A stretch of 64,000 bases of DNA from Apiosordaria backusii (taxonomy: Eukaryota > Ascomycota > Sordariomycetes > Sordariales > Lasiosphaeriaceae): the NCBI GenBank assembly GCA_030549205.1, contig JAUKTV010000004.1, positions 1,984,001 to 2,048,000 of the forward strand, in the 5' to 3' direction. The position numbers were made by a program, and so were the translations under genes. This document shows positions 1 to 10,943 of this stretch, one piece after another. The notes beneath the pieces were generated by a model. The model saw only the letters and a program-made list of their open reading frames with translations, was not told the DNA's origin and ran no database searches. How positions within the stretch are numbered: position 1 is the first letter of the stretch; every line of letters begins with the position of its first letter.

Positions 1-718
1 GTGTCAGAAGAGGGGTTCCGGACAGGCAATTAATCTCGGCGCCCAAAAAAGATGGCTTGGTGTTTGGCAATATTTCGCAAGATAGGACCCGCTTCGTTAT
101 GTAGATTATTAATGGCTTGAAGTTTGCATACGGTGGACTCAGCACAGGATACAGATAACAGTCCAGTGTTCGAGGATAGGTAAACGACGCATGTTCCAGA
201 AGGACGGAAGACGGGGACTCGGAGGTTCAGCCGGGAGGCAAAATACGCACGGGTTTTTCTATTGCTCGCTGTTTATTTTTCTGTTAGGTAGTTGGAAGGT
301 GAAAGATTAACGCGGCAGATGGATGACTCGTTCGGTGACTTGACCGGATGTTGCACAACTGCCAACCCGGCATCCCCAGCGCTGTGGCACGCCGCACCTC
401 CACCCCGCCTTTTCCCCAAACCCACTGAAGAAGGGGGGACCCTTGCTCAGGCGGGCTGAGCCGATTGGCCAGCCAGCTTGAAACAAACACGCTGACGTTA
501 CCGTTCGTTGCTTGTTCACGAGCTTCTGGAACTTACACAACATCAACCTTCCACGAGGACTCGGGCATATCCAAACTCCGCGCAGCCTCAGCCGCCGAAG
601 GATAGCCCCAATTCGACACAGTCTTTAGATAAACCTTAATCCGACGATGCGACAATAGAACACCATTCTCATTTCCTTGCTTCTTCCTCTCTGTCCCCAA
701 GGGAACCAACCCGTCAAG
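1..718. other. Intergenic region upstream of CAX4
   Basis: No coding region is supported here. Two overlapping minus-strand ORFs of 68-79 codons (284-546) have no recognisable domain and no splice partners. The last 60 bases before position 719 are pyrimidine-rich, as expected of a fungal 5' leader. Confidence 0.6.
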
Positions 719-1625
719 ATGTCCGACAACATCACCCCCCTCGCCTCTCTATCCCTAACCCACGTCTACTATGTTCGTGCTCCCGCCCTCCCCCTATATA
801 CCTCCCCTATTTACTAACAACCTCTTCGCACATCAGAACCCCAACGACCCCCTCTCCCACCTGTGCGCCTTCCTCGCCCTCGTCCCCCAAGCCCTCTGCG
901 TAGTCTACGCCACCCTCCTCTGGTCCACCCGCGAAGCCGAAGTCCTCCTCATGTTCCTCGGCCAACTCACCTGCGAGCTCATAAACTTCGTCCTCAAACG
1001 CCTCATCAAAGAAGAGCGACCGAAACATGTCATCATCACCGGTGGAAGAGGCTACGGGATGCCCTCGTCACACGCGCAATTCGCAGTATTCTGGGCGATA
1101 GCCTTGGGGTTATTCTTGATGGTCAGACACAGGCCCCCAAGGTCGCATATCAAAAAGGGACAAATGCAAACGGAAAAGGCTGAGAAAGAAGGGGGTGGTC
1201 AGGAGCCGGCGTTGGTGGACGTGCCGAGACGGTATAAAGAGGGGGGGTTGCAGGCTGTGAATGCGCATTTGGAGGCGTATTCACATACGCCTTGGTCATT
1301 GGCGCAGAGAGGGGTGGTGAGCTTGGCTGCGGGGGTTCTGGCGGTTTTGGTGGCGTGGAGTAGGATTTATCTTGGGTATCATACTCCTAAGCAGGTGCTG
1401 GCTGGGTCAGCGGCGGGAGCTGTGAGCGCGGTGGCGTGGTTTGCGGTTACGTATATGTTGAGGGAGACGGGGTTGTTGGCGTGGGCGCTGGAGTTTCCCG
1501 TTGCGAGGTGGCTCAGGATACGGGACTTGGTGGTGGAGGAGGATTTGTGTCAGGCTGGTTGGGAGAAGTGGGAGGAGCGGAGGACATTGGCTTTGAGTAA
1601 GATTAAGAATAAAAAGACAAATTAG
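719..1625 (+). CDS. CAX4: Dolichyldiphosphatase (PAP2 family)
   Basis: Exons 719-772 and 837-1625, giving 280 residues. The 64-nt intron starts GTTCGT and has a perfect TACTAAC branch site at 812-818. The start at 719 is chosen because it adds 18 residues that run directly, in phase, into the conserved NPNDPLSHL segment. The PAP2 triad is visible: K72-x6-R79-P80, PSSH at 94-97 and SR-x5-H at 193-200. Several hydrophobic helices fit an ER membrane protein. The family hydrolyses dolichyl pyrophosphate on the lumenal side of the ER to recycle the lipid carrier for N-glycosylation. Residues ~118-165 form a charged loop between motifs 2 and 3, longer than a minimal PAP2 core. The gene is convergent with its downstream neighbour. 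Confidence 0.93.
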
Positions 1626-1980
1626 AGCGGGGTGGCATAGCTAGAGGTGTGTATTTTTATAAGCGGGTGTATATCAAGGGCTCTGTATCAGATATGGAAA
1701 TTCATACCAAAATTCATACCAACTATTTAGGTAACATGAGTGCAGGACTGATGTCAAGGGATGTAGTCTTATGCGTTGAAGTATGTACATTGAACCTATC
1801 ATATCTACAAGTATGTCCCGAACCCCAGATTATTCCCTCCGTGATAAAGTACAAAGTAAATGAAGCTTTTGGAAGCAACGAAAGTAATCCTTCCCAACAT
1901 CTGTTGTAGATCCCCCGAAATGCTCACCAGTCCACTTTTTAAACCTTACCTATCATACACCCTGCGAATGTTGTTCTCAC
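1626..1980. other. Intergenic region between convergent genes
   Basis: These 355 bp separate the 3' ends of CAX4 and the MARVEL gene. They are AT-rich relative to the coding sequence and presumably hold both 3' UTRs. The two short plus-strand ORFs here show no coding character. Confidence 0.6.
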
Positions 1981-3048
1981 TCACCCTCGAAACCCACTAC
2001 TATTCGAGTTCCAATATCTCGCCGCCGGCTGTGGGGGCGCGAGATTCCCGTACCCGTTCCCATTCCCATACGGATTACCATTAGCAACTCCATTGCCATA
2101 CGGTGCCCCGTTCCCACCCCTATTCATCAACCCCATATCACCATTCGCATACCCGTTCCCAGCCCCAGGGGTATGCAACGGCTGCTCATACTTCTGGGGT
2201 CCGCCCGCACCAAGCCCGCCATACCCCTGACTACTCGCCACCCTGGTGTTCTCCGTCGTGTAGCTGTCCCTCACATCATCCGGCGTAGCATGAACAGGCA
2301 AAGCATTCGGATCCGGGCCCATCCCATCTCTCGGGTCTTGCGCCCCTCGTCTCCTCCCAAACAGCGCGCTGAATCGCTTCTTCTTGCCATACCCGGCAGT
2401 GTAATCGTTCGCTGGAGACGGCCCGAACCGCTTCTCCTTCTTTCGGTGGCGTGCCAAAGCGAGGTTCATCCCGCAGGAGATGGCGAAGAGGATACTTATT
2501 ATCTTTGTGTCAGTTTCCCTATTTCTGATCACCAAAAGTAAACAGCAACAAAAGAAATCCACCACATCAAAATCAACGAAATATCAAGTAGGTACTCACC
2601 ACCCCGCAACGCCCACCGCAAAAACCGCCTTCTCCATCTCACACGCCCTCCCAAACCCCAACCCTCCCTTCTCCTCCCCAGCTCCCCCCCTCCCCAAAAC
2701 AGTGTCCAACTCCCCCCTACTACAACTCCCCGCCCCATGCCGGTTCACCCCGGCAATGTACCCAAAACAGGGTATAAACGCCACATCCAGCACCATCATC
2801 ACAAAGCTCAGAAACGGCTGCCCCGGCGCGCAGCACAGGAACAAGAATGCTAGGATGGTATATGCTGTTGCCGCACCGGAGATTCCTAGCACGGCGCGGA
2901 CGTACACCCCGATGGGGAGGGAGTTGGAGGAGAGGAGCGCGAGGAAGTAGGCGTAGATTGCTAGGGTGAGGGCGGCGCAGCAAAACTCGAGGATCCGGAG
3001 GAAGAATTGTAGCCCTTTGAGGGCTGTTCCTTTGGTGGCGGCGCCCAT
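1981..3048 (-). CDS. MARVEL-domain integral membrane protein
   Basis: Two exons, 3048-2600 and 2494-1981, separated by a 105-nt intron (donor GTGAGT, acceptor AAG). The phases match (TG + T) and the product is 320 residues. The N-terminal half has hydrophobic helices in a MARVEL-like layout (helices near residues 14-35, 45-70 and 80-105, and a fourth spanning the splice junction). A basic cytosolic stretch with the motif KKEKRFGPSP follows. The C-terminal ~80 residues are low-complexity and rich in Gly, Asn and Tyr (repeated NGNPYGNG-type units). Fungal MARVEL proteins of this layout are usually uncharacterised plasma-membrane or vesicle proteins. I do not assign a function beyond the fold. 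Confidence 0.8.
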
Positions 3049-4790
3049 CGTGGGTTGATGGGCCGGGTTTGATGTGTGAGGTTGGTGTTTGTTCGGGGCG
3101 TGGTGTAAATCGTGGTGAATAAAGAGTTATGTGGTGAGTAAGGAGTTATGTGGTGAAGCTCCTATGCAGTACCTAGGTAGATAGGGTGTGTAAACGTATA
3201 CGCGCAAGCAACAGGCTAGCTACCAGGGCAGTGCAACAAATCGATAATAATATGTCGGCAGTTCTCAGGTTTATCTCAAACGGTTCCTGCAAATGCAGGT
3301 CAAATCACAAATAAAATTGATCAAAAATGAAGAAACCCCTTCAAACACGAGTGGGGGAGAGGGTGGGAATGTCAGCTTAAAGGGTTCAGCTTTCCTCAAA
3401 AGCCAAGAACATGACATCTGCCTTTTCCCGGTCACTTAGGCCACTTGTGGTGTGGAGGTGGGCCCTCCGAAAACCAACTCACCGCACCGGGGCAAGTACA
3501 TCTCGCCTCTCTCTACCACATGTATATATGTATGTACATGCGGGGAGACTAGGCCTCTCCCCGAGAAGTATCGGAGCGACCCTGCGGCGGTGCGGCCTGT
3601 TGCATCACTGTCAAAGACCAGAACAATGACCGCCCAGCAAAAAGGAAGCCCGTTTGTTTGGCCCACCCTGTTGAACCAATCGTAAATCAGAAAACCTAGG
3701 AATGCTCGAACATCGGGTGAAAATCGACAAGAAGCAGAGAATGCCGTTTGCCGGCGCATGACGACGCCGTTTCGTAGATCGGAGAGCTATCCCATATATC
3801 AGTGGTCAGTTTGGCGTGTACGTTAAAAAGCTGACGTCATATTGTGGCATGTGAACCGTTTATCGTGGGGTAAAATCAAGGTGCAACAGCCACAAAAGCC
3901 ACATTTTTATGGGGTATCTAGTTGTGGCGTTTGAGATGGAGGTGGTGGACGCGCAATGTCAGCTTGACAGGCCTTTAAACGGAGAGAAAATCTGCCTATG
4001 GTGAAGGTTAGTGAGCTATATTTATATAGCTGTTAATGATTGGTACGATCTCTACAGTAAGAGCTTGGGGTTGAATTGAGTTTGCGTTTTCGAGACGTTG
4101 ACAGCGCGCTGGTGTCGTTGACAAGAAAAGCGGGGCAGCCCCTGAACGACAGACGACAACCCCTTTTCCCATACGTTTACTAACTGCTGACCGGGAGGCC
4201 ATTTTGTTTCTCTACTTCTGAACGGTCCGGTTGTGTTTTTTTTTGAATACCAGTGTACTAATTGAAATTTACAAAAGGGTATTTCTGTGTCCTTGTGTAC
4301 CCGTTTCGATTTGCAATCCCACCGGCCGTTGAGGGTCGAAACGGCTCTTGGTGATCCGTCGCACAAGGCCGAGATGTACATACAAACCACACTCGCCGGA
4401 AAATTCACCAAAAGTTCAGACGTTTTGAAAATCTCCCGAATTGTTCCGTAAATCTAGCAAACATTTTCCCCTTCTCTCTTATCAGTGATTCACACGACGG
4501 TTTCATTCCCGCTCACATCTGTGGTCCTGACCTCGGCCGCCCCAGATTCAACCCCATCCGGGGCATGGTGGCACGGAAGGTTAATTCAACTTTTTGCTAC
4601 ACGGCATACGATATCCGGTCATCTGAACTTTTGGACACGAAAGTAGAGGAAAAATGGCTGTCACAATCGTCTATTGCTGAGCCTCTTCTTCATTGCGGTT
4701 CTTCTGCAAACTCCTGCAGCCTACACAAATAATCATGCTCGAGTTTTGGGTATCCAGTTCATCATCAAATCAAACCCCCACCCCCCATCA
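3049..4790. other. Long intergenic region with one strong hairpin
   Basis: No gene is supported in these 1.74 kb. Overlapping ORFs of 60-119 codons (3411-3759 and 4008-4411) lack domains and consistent splice structure. A perfect 8-bp stem with a 7-nt loop lies at 3541-3563 (CGGGGAGA / TCTCCCCG). A TACCTAGGTA palindrome lies at 3170-3179. The 5' part is presumably the MARVEL promoter and the 3' end the permease 3' UTR. Confidence 0.55.
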
Positions 4791-6698
4791 TCACCTCCTC
4801 CTCCCCCAAAACTTCCACCACGGCCTCCCCTCATCTTCACTCAACGCCCTCTTCATCCTGCTCCGGTCTGGTGATCCCCTCCCCTTAACCCTCCAGAAAT
4901 ACACCGGCACCCCCGCCACCACAAACGCAATCACTATCAGCGTTTGCAGCGGCTGTGAAAACACTGCTCTGCTCAACAAAAACAAACTGACACAGCAGAA
5001 AATAATGGGCGTGGTAATCCACGTCTTGTACGGCCTCTCCAGCGTTGGCTCTCGCACTCTCAAGACAATAAGTCCCAGCACGGTAATAAAATAAAACGTG
5101 TACCCCGCCACGCCGTAAAAGGTTAATAGTGTAGAAAACTCGCCGACAAGAATATATGCGGCGGTTAAAGCAGCGTTCAAAATAAGTGCTGGGATAGGGG
5201 TGAAAAATAACCCTGTATCCTCATCGCCAAACAATTTTGACATCTTCTTCTTGAACCAGGATCTTGTCCTGACCGTGGAGAGTGAGTCCGGGCTGCCAGT
5301 GCCATTTCCTAGGCGCCCGAAGACAGAAGGGATGTATCCTTCCTTTCCGGCTACATAAACGAGCCGGCTTGAAGTAAATGTTGAGGAGTTGAGAGCACCA
5401 AAGCAGGAGGCGCTGACTATGAGGGCCAGAATAAGAGAGCCAACAGATCCAAAGACTTTGGCGCCGAAATTCACGGCCACTGTGTTGGTGGAGTTGATGG
5501 CGTCCAGAGGAAGGACGAAGAAGTAAGCGATGTTGGCAAGGACGTAGGAGATAATGACGAGGGGCATGGCGGTGTGGATGACGCGAGGTAAGTCGCGGCT
5601 GGGATTGCGAAATTCGCCCACAACGTAGTTTGTCTAGCGCATTGGTTAGCATAGAATAAACAAAAGAATGTATGGAAAAAAACTCACATTATCCCACCCA
5701 TCATACGCCCAGAGACCAGCATACAACGCCACGGCCCAGGCCGATGTGTCCGTTGTGGTCCCCTCGAACCACCCGTGTTCCTTCCAGTCCGCATTCGCCG
5801 TGGTGCCTGAAGATGAATACCCCGTGATCGCCACCACCACACCAATAATAGTGACAGCAATCAAAGCAACAAACTTCAGGAACATGAGCATATCATTCAG
5901 CCGTGTTCCCAGCCTCGTTGAGACGCAGTTCAAGAATGTGACAAGACTCAACCCCACTAATGCCACCGTCTTGTTGAACCAGGGGTCAATCGTCTCCGCC
6001 TCTGCGCCGATGAACGCCCTAATGAGGTACTCGCCCATGATAATGGCGATAATAGCGGCACTGCCAGGCTTCAACACCAACACAGCAGTCCACGTAAACA
6101 GAAACCCCGAGCACTCTCCAAATATCTTGGAGAGATACACCTGCGCGCCGCCATTCAGAGGAATTGCGCCTCCTAGCTCAGCATAACTTGCGCCGCCTGT
6201 CCATGCTAGTATTCCAGCCACCACCCACACGATCAACGCAGCCCCTGGTGACCCAACATTCGAGTTGACCTGGCTTGGTGACGAGAAGATACCCGACCCA
6301 ATAATTAAGCCGACAATTAGCGACAACCCGTTCAGGTATGTCAATGTCTTGTGCTTTTCTAGCGACCCACCACCTAGCCCCCCGCTGACATCTCGCGCCG
6401 AAGTCGGCGCCCCAATAGGTGCATACCCCGCGCCGGTTGTAGACGAAAGAGGGAATAGATTCGCAGCAAAATCGAAGTTTGATGTTACGGAGTAGGATCG
6501 ATCTGGGCGGGTGCGCACGGCTGGGTTTGCGCTATCGAGGGGGTCATCTCGTTCGAGGGAGGCGCGCCGAGAGGATGAGATGCTGGGCCGGGAGTCGGTC
6601 TCACTTGTATCGACGCCTGGACTAGAGCTGGCGAGCGAGGCTAGCTCGAGCGAGTCGCGCCCACCGGGTGGAAGATTGGAGGAATATAATGGCGGCAT
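4791..6698 (-). CDS. APC-superfamily amino-acid transporter (LAT/MUP1-like)
   Basis: Exons 6698-5688 and 5633-4791 with a 54-nt intron (GTGAGT..CTAG, phase 0) give 617 residues. About 110 N-terminal residues are a Ser-rich, probably phosphorylated cytosolic tail. Around twelve transmembrane helices follow. The first carries the APC signature GLIIGSGIFSSPSQV, and the conserved GLWAYDGWDN block ends exactly at the intron. The short C-terminal tail is basic and Trp-rich. This layout matches fungal high-affinity methionine or large neutral amino-acid permeases of the plasma membrane. The substrate cannot be read from sequence, so no gene symbol is given. Confidence 0.88.
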
Positions 6699-7489
6699 TG
6701 CTCGCCGGTGTCTTTGACGGTCTTATGAGGTGGCGTGCTTGTTTGGGTAAGTTCTTCTATACCCTTGATACTAAAGACGAAAGAATGACCATTTCTGGCT
6801 GGGATTCGATCGGAGGATAGGCAAAGGCAACGTTTGGCGCAAGATGTAGGGAGTCGAGACGAGAATCGGCGGTAAAGACTTTGGTCGTAACGGGTCGCTA
6901 TGAAGTTGGCAAGAAGTGGGATCGCAGACGTCACTGACGTTCTGGGTATAGATTAAATAGGTGTATATCGCGATAATTCGTCAAGGTGTTTGTGGGTTGT
7001 CAAGAACGCGGCTGAAGGAAAGAAAATGTCGACCGCAATTTAACGATATTGAAGGTCGAGTTAGACTTTTGATCCAGGAGAAGAAGATCCAGGAGACTCT
7101 GAACGGTTGCGGCAGGTTGGCAGATGGGAACCAAAGCCAGCCAAGGCCGGGTATGGCCCGTGCAGATGCAATCCCGGTGTAAAAGGCTTGGCAGGGGTGC
7201 ACAACAGATCTGTAAAAACTTCCAGAACCGTTCCTAGGAAAAACACCTGTGTTGTTGTCTCACAAGGTCTTGAATTTTTGATCTTACTTTTCATGTTTAT
7301 TCCATCTACAAACCGACGAGGACAACATTGGCAAAAAGAACAAAGCCTATTCAGAGCACTGCCAGCTTTCAGCGAAACTCCAACTTTTGACAAAGGGCTG
7401 AACCTGTCCTTGTGGAGACCAAGTTACGCTATGCCAAGCACTGCCGATGGAGCTTGACAACGAAGCGAAAATGGAGTCAAAAAATGCAG
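6699..7489. other. Upstream region of the permease; no further gene
   Basis: These 791 bp hold the 5' side of the permease gene and spacer up to the 5S rRNA gene. Short ORFs on both strands (6961-7202 and 7061-7457) overlap each other in different frames and show no conserved content. Confidence 0.55.
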
Positions 7490-7494
7490 AAAAA
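7490..7494 (-). terminator. Pol III terminator of the 5S gene
   Basis: A run of five T on the minus strand begins one base after the 3' end of the 5S rRNA, as expected for RNA polymerase III termination. Confidence 0.8.
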
Positions 7495-7495
7495 T

Positions 7496-7614
7496 ACATA
7501 CAACACCGAGGATTCCCCAGTGGTCACCCACCTGAGTACTAGTTCGGCCCTCAGCTGTTTGACTCGGGCAGAGCGGACGGGATGCCGTATTTTCAGCTGG
7601 GTATGGTCGTATGT
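7496..7614 (-). rRNA. 5S ribosomal RNA (dispersed copy)
   Basis: Read on the minus strand, this 119-nt segment begins ACATACGACCATA and ends GTGTTGTATGT. The two ends pair to form helix I. Internal landmarks of fungal 5S are present: GCATCCCGTCCGCTCTGCC, AAACAGCTGAGGGCC, and TACTCAGGTGGGTGACCAC. The length is exactly that of Neurospora-type 5S rRNA. There is one isolated copy between protein genes, which fits the dispersed 5S organisation known in Neurospora and relatives. A T5 terminator follows and a TATA-like box lies about 27 bp upstream. Confidence 0.94.
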
Positions 7615-7638
7615 GAAAGATGATTGTGGAGGGTGATG

Positions 7639-7644
7639 TTATAT
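7639..7644 (-). promoter_or_regulatory. TATA-like box upstream of 5S rRNA
   Basis: On the minus strand GATATAAC places TATA about 25-30 bp upstream of the 5S start at 7614. Neurospora 5S genes are known to need an upstream TATA element near this position. The assignment rests on position and sequence. Confidence 0.6.
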
Positions 7645-8025
7645 CGGTACGCTTCTAGGGAGTCAACCAGGACCTCACGTCGGACACGATCAAGTTATCT
7701 CGATTATGCCTTATATCAGCAAAGATGGCTACGGGATGTCTTTCTCAGGCCACCACCTCAAACATGTCTCACATGAAAATATCCCACATGTCCTCCAACG
7801 GTCTCTAATATCGCGGCAAAAGCCGTAGAGATTTCAGACTGCCGGTGCGATCTGGGGTGCCAAGCCATCATCGGTCCCCACTTATTTTTCTCAGTAGCTG
7901 CCCCCTGCTCCTGCAGCTGTGAGCAATCGCTTTCAAGCCCATGACGAAGTCAGAACAAACAAGAGCTTGAAAGCTCACAAACTCAAGCTCTTTATATTTT
8001 CCCGACCACCAACGATGTGATCGAA
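7645..8025. other. Promoter region of mitochondrial LeuRS gene
   Basis: These 381 bp lie between the 5S gene and the LeuRS start. No ORF of interest is seen. It presumably holds the LeuRS promoter and leader. Confidence 0.5.
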
Positions 8026-10943
8026 ATGACCATGATCTACGGGAGGTCAATTGGCCGCGCTCTGCCCAGGCTGGGCGCTCTGCGCGCAGTTCTTTCATGC
8101 TCCCGTTTTGGGAATGATATTCGATATTTCAGCATCACAGCTCAGAGACACGCCAGCAGCGATGTCAAACTGGACTTGCCGGCTCTTGACCAAAAATGGC
8201 GGCAGAAGTGGACAGCCTTGCAAAAAACCAAATCAGCTGATGGGGCCCAAAAGAAATACGTCCTTCCCATGTTTCCCTACCCCTCGGGATATTTACATCT
8301 AGGACACCTCCGCGTCTACACCATTGCCGATGTGGTCGCCAGATTCCATTCTCTTCAAGGGCATGATGTTTTGATGCCAATGGGCTGGGATGCCTTTGGG
8401 CTTCCGGCCGAGAACGCCGCCATCGAGAGGGGCATCAACCCGGCCACCTGGACCAAGTCCAACATTGCCAAGATGAAGGAACAGCTCGACATCATGAACG
8501 GATCCTGGGACTGGTCTCGTGTACGTCTGCATCTGACTCTCAACCCGGCTATCCAGCTGACTTGAGTTACCCTTCCAGGAACTGGCAACCTGTGATCCAA
8601 GCTTTTACAAGCACACCCAAAAAATATTTCTTCTCCTCCACGAGCAAGGCCTTGCTTACCAAGATGAGGCCGAGGTCAACTATGACCCTGTCGACAAAAC
8701 AGTGCTTGCAAACGAGCAGGTCGATGCTAACGGCTGTTCCTGGCGTTCCGGTGCCAAGGTCGAGAAGCGGAAACTCAAGCAGTGGTTTCTCCGTATCTCT
8801 GAGTTTAGAGATTCTCTCCTTGAAGATCTCGAAGTTCTCGGAAAAGATGGTGCCTGGCCCGAGAGAGTCCTTGCCATGCAAAGAAACTGGCTAGGAAAAT
8901 CCACCGGCGCCACTATCAAGTTTCCCCTCATGGCTTTCGAGCATGTCACCCACTCTGCCATCGAAGTCTTTACCAGCCGGCCAGATACTCTGTTCGGCGT
9001 TCAATACCTCGCCCTCGCTTCAACTCACCCAGTCGTCGCGCAACTCGCCGCCAAAGACCCGGAACTCCAAGCTTTCCTCGATACACTCCCCGGCCTCCCC
9101 CCGACTCCAAAGTCGGGTATCTCCTCCCGCACATCCGCGCTGTTAACCCCCTCGCCTATCACGAAGAGACACCCGAAGCCACCAAGAAGTCCATCCCTAT
9201 TTATGTAGCCCCTACGTCCTCGGCGACTACGGCGAAGGCGCCGTCATGGGCGTCCCCGCCCACGATGTCCGCGATCACTCCTTCTGGAAGACCCACCACA
9301 AGGACGAACCCGTCCGCTTCGTCCTCGCCGCGTCAGAAGACGAGTCTACTACAGCCCTAGCCAACGAGCCTTTTATCGACTACGGCGTTATGACCGCCCA
9401 CAGTGGTCTCTTCAAAGGCCGCTCCTCCAAAGAAGCCGGTGAGATGCTTGTCAAAATCCTCGAGGAAGCCGACCTGGCCAAACCCGTCGAAAAATGGCGA
9501 TTGAGAGACTGGCTCGTCAGTCGACAGCGATACTGGGGGACACCAATCCCTATCATCCACTGTGACTCTTGCGGGGCGGTTCCAGTCCCAGATGACCAGC
9601 TACCAGTTGAACTCCCCAAGGTAGACGAACACTGGGCCGGCAAAAAAACCGGCAACCCTCTCGAGACGTTAGACGACTGGGTAAACACCCCCTGCCCTAC
9701 ATGCCACGGCCCAGCAAAGCGTGATACAGACACAATGGACACGTTTGTAGATTCAAGTTGGTATTTCGCCCGGTTTATCGACCCCCACAATACCGAGGTA
9801 CCATTCTCAGCGGAAAAAGCAAAGAACATGCTCCCAGTTGATCTCTACATTGGCGGGATCGAGCATGCGATCCTTCACCTTCTCTATTCGAGATTTATCT
9901 ACAAATTCCTCGTGTCTTCTTCTTTGGTTGGGGAGACGGAAGGAGTTCAAGAGCCGTTCAAGAGGCTGATTACACAGGGGATGGTACACGGCAAGACGTA
10001 TACTGATCCTGCCACGGGGAAGTTCTTGAAGCCGGATGAGGTTGATTTGAGTGATCCGACCAAACCGAAGGTTGTGAGAACGGGGGAGGTGGCGATTGTG
10101 AGTTATGAGAAGATGTCAAAGAGTAAGTATAATGGGGTTGATCCGACAGATGTTATCAATTTGCATGGGGCGGATGCCACGAGGGCGCATATGCTCTTCC
10201 AGGCGCCGGTTAGTGAGGTGCTGGATTGGGATGGGGAGAAGATTGTGGGGGTTACGAGGTGGCTGGGGAGGGTTTGGGATTTGGTGCAGAGGGTTTCTTC
10301 TACACCACTAGCCTCACAGACGGCACCGAGGAAGTACTTTGAGAAGGAGGCGGAGAGGTTGGGGGAAATGACTGAAGATGAACTAGGGCAGTGGGATAAA
10401 GCGGCGAGGGTGTGGAGGGAGGTGCAAAGGACTGTTGGGAGCGTGACGGGGTCGTATGAAAAGGTTTATGCACTGAATACGGTGGTGTCGGATTTGATGA
10501 TCTTGACTAATGCGATTGTGGAGGAGGAGAAGGGGTTGCCGGAGGAGGTGAGGCGGGAAGCCGTCGAAGCGTTGGTGAAGATGATGGCGCCGATTACGCC
10601 TGCTTTTGCGGAGGAGTGCTGGGCTGTTCTGCATCCTGATGAGAAGGAGACGTCGATTTTCAAGAGTGAGAAGGGGAGGTTTCCGGTTGTGGATGGGACG
10701 GTGGAGAGCTTGCTGCAACCGAGGAAGCAGACTTGCGCTGTGCAGGTTAATGGGAGGTTGAAGTTTGCGACGGAGATTGCGGTGGTACCGGAGGGGTTGG
10801 GCGAGGATGAGAAGAGGGAGTGGGTGGTGGGTCAGGTGATGAAGACGGAGGAGGGGAGGAATAAGTTGAAGGGGGTTGATGTTGGGAAAGCGAAGAAGGT
10901 GGTTGTGGTCAAGGGTGGGAAGTTGGTGAACTTTGTGATGTGA
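8026..10943 (+). CDS. leu-5: Leucyl-tRNA synthetase, mitochondrial (two frameshifts in this assembly)
   Basis: Exon 1 is 8026-8520 and exon 2 is 8579-10943, with a 58-nt intron (GTACGT..CCAG). The start at 8026 is chosen because the nearest ATG upstream (8015) is followed at once by a stop, and because 8026 begins a basic mitochondrial presequence. The class I signatures are present: HLGH at residues 91-94 and KMSKS near residue 677. The CP1 editing region lies between them. Reading is broken twice. After LPGLPP a C6 run (9097-9102) needs a seventh C, and at a C4 run (9209-9212, after IPIYVA) one more C is needed. The middle segment 9103-9212 is fully open and conserved in the third frame. 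With both bases the product is 953 residues, usual for fungal mitochondrial LeuRS. I read these as sequencing errors, not decay. Confidence 0.92.

Noticed and set aside
771..836. CAX4 start at the in-frame ATG at 771
   Set aside because: This ATG lies across the splice donor. The segment 773-836 is an intron with a TACTAAC branch site, and the upstream exon gives the conserved N-terminus.
4052..4411. 119-codon ORF on the minus strand in the 3-4.8 kb spacer
   Set aside because: No domain, no splice partner, and overlapping ORFs in other frames. It looks like chance.
9097..9215. Programmed ribosomal frameshifting or a pseudogene as explanation for the LeuRS breaks
   Set aside because: There are no slippery heptamers, both events have the same sign at plain C runs, and the same error type appears in three other unrelated intact genes.
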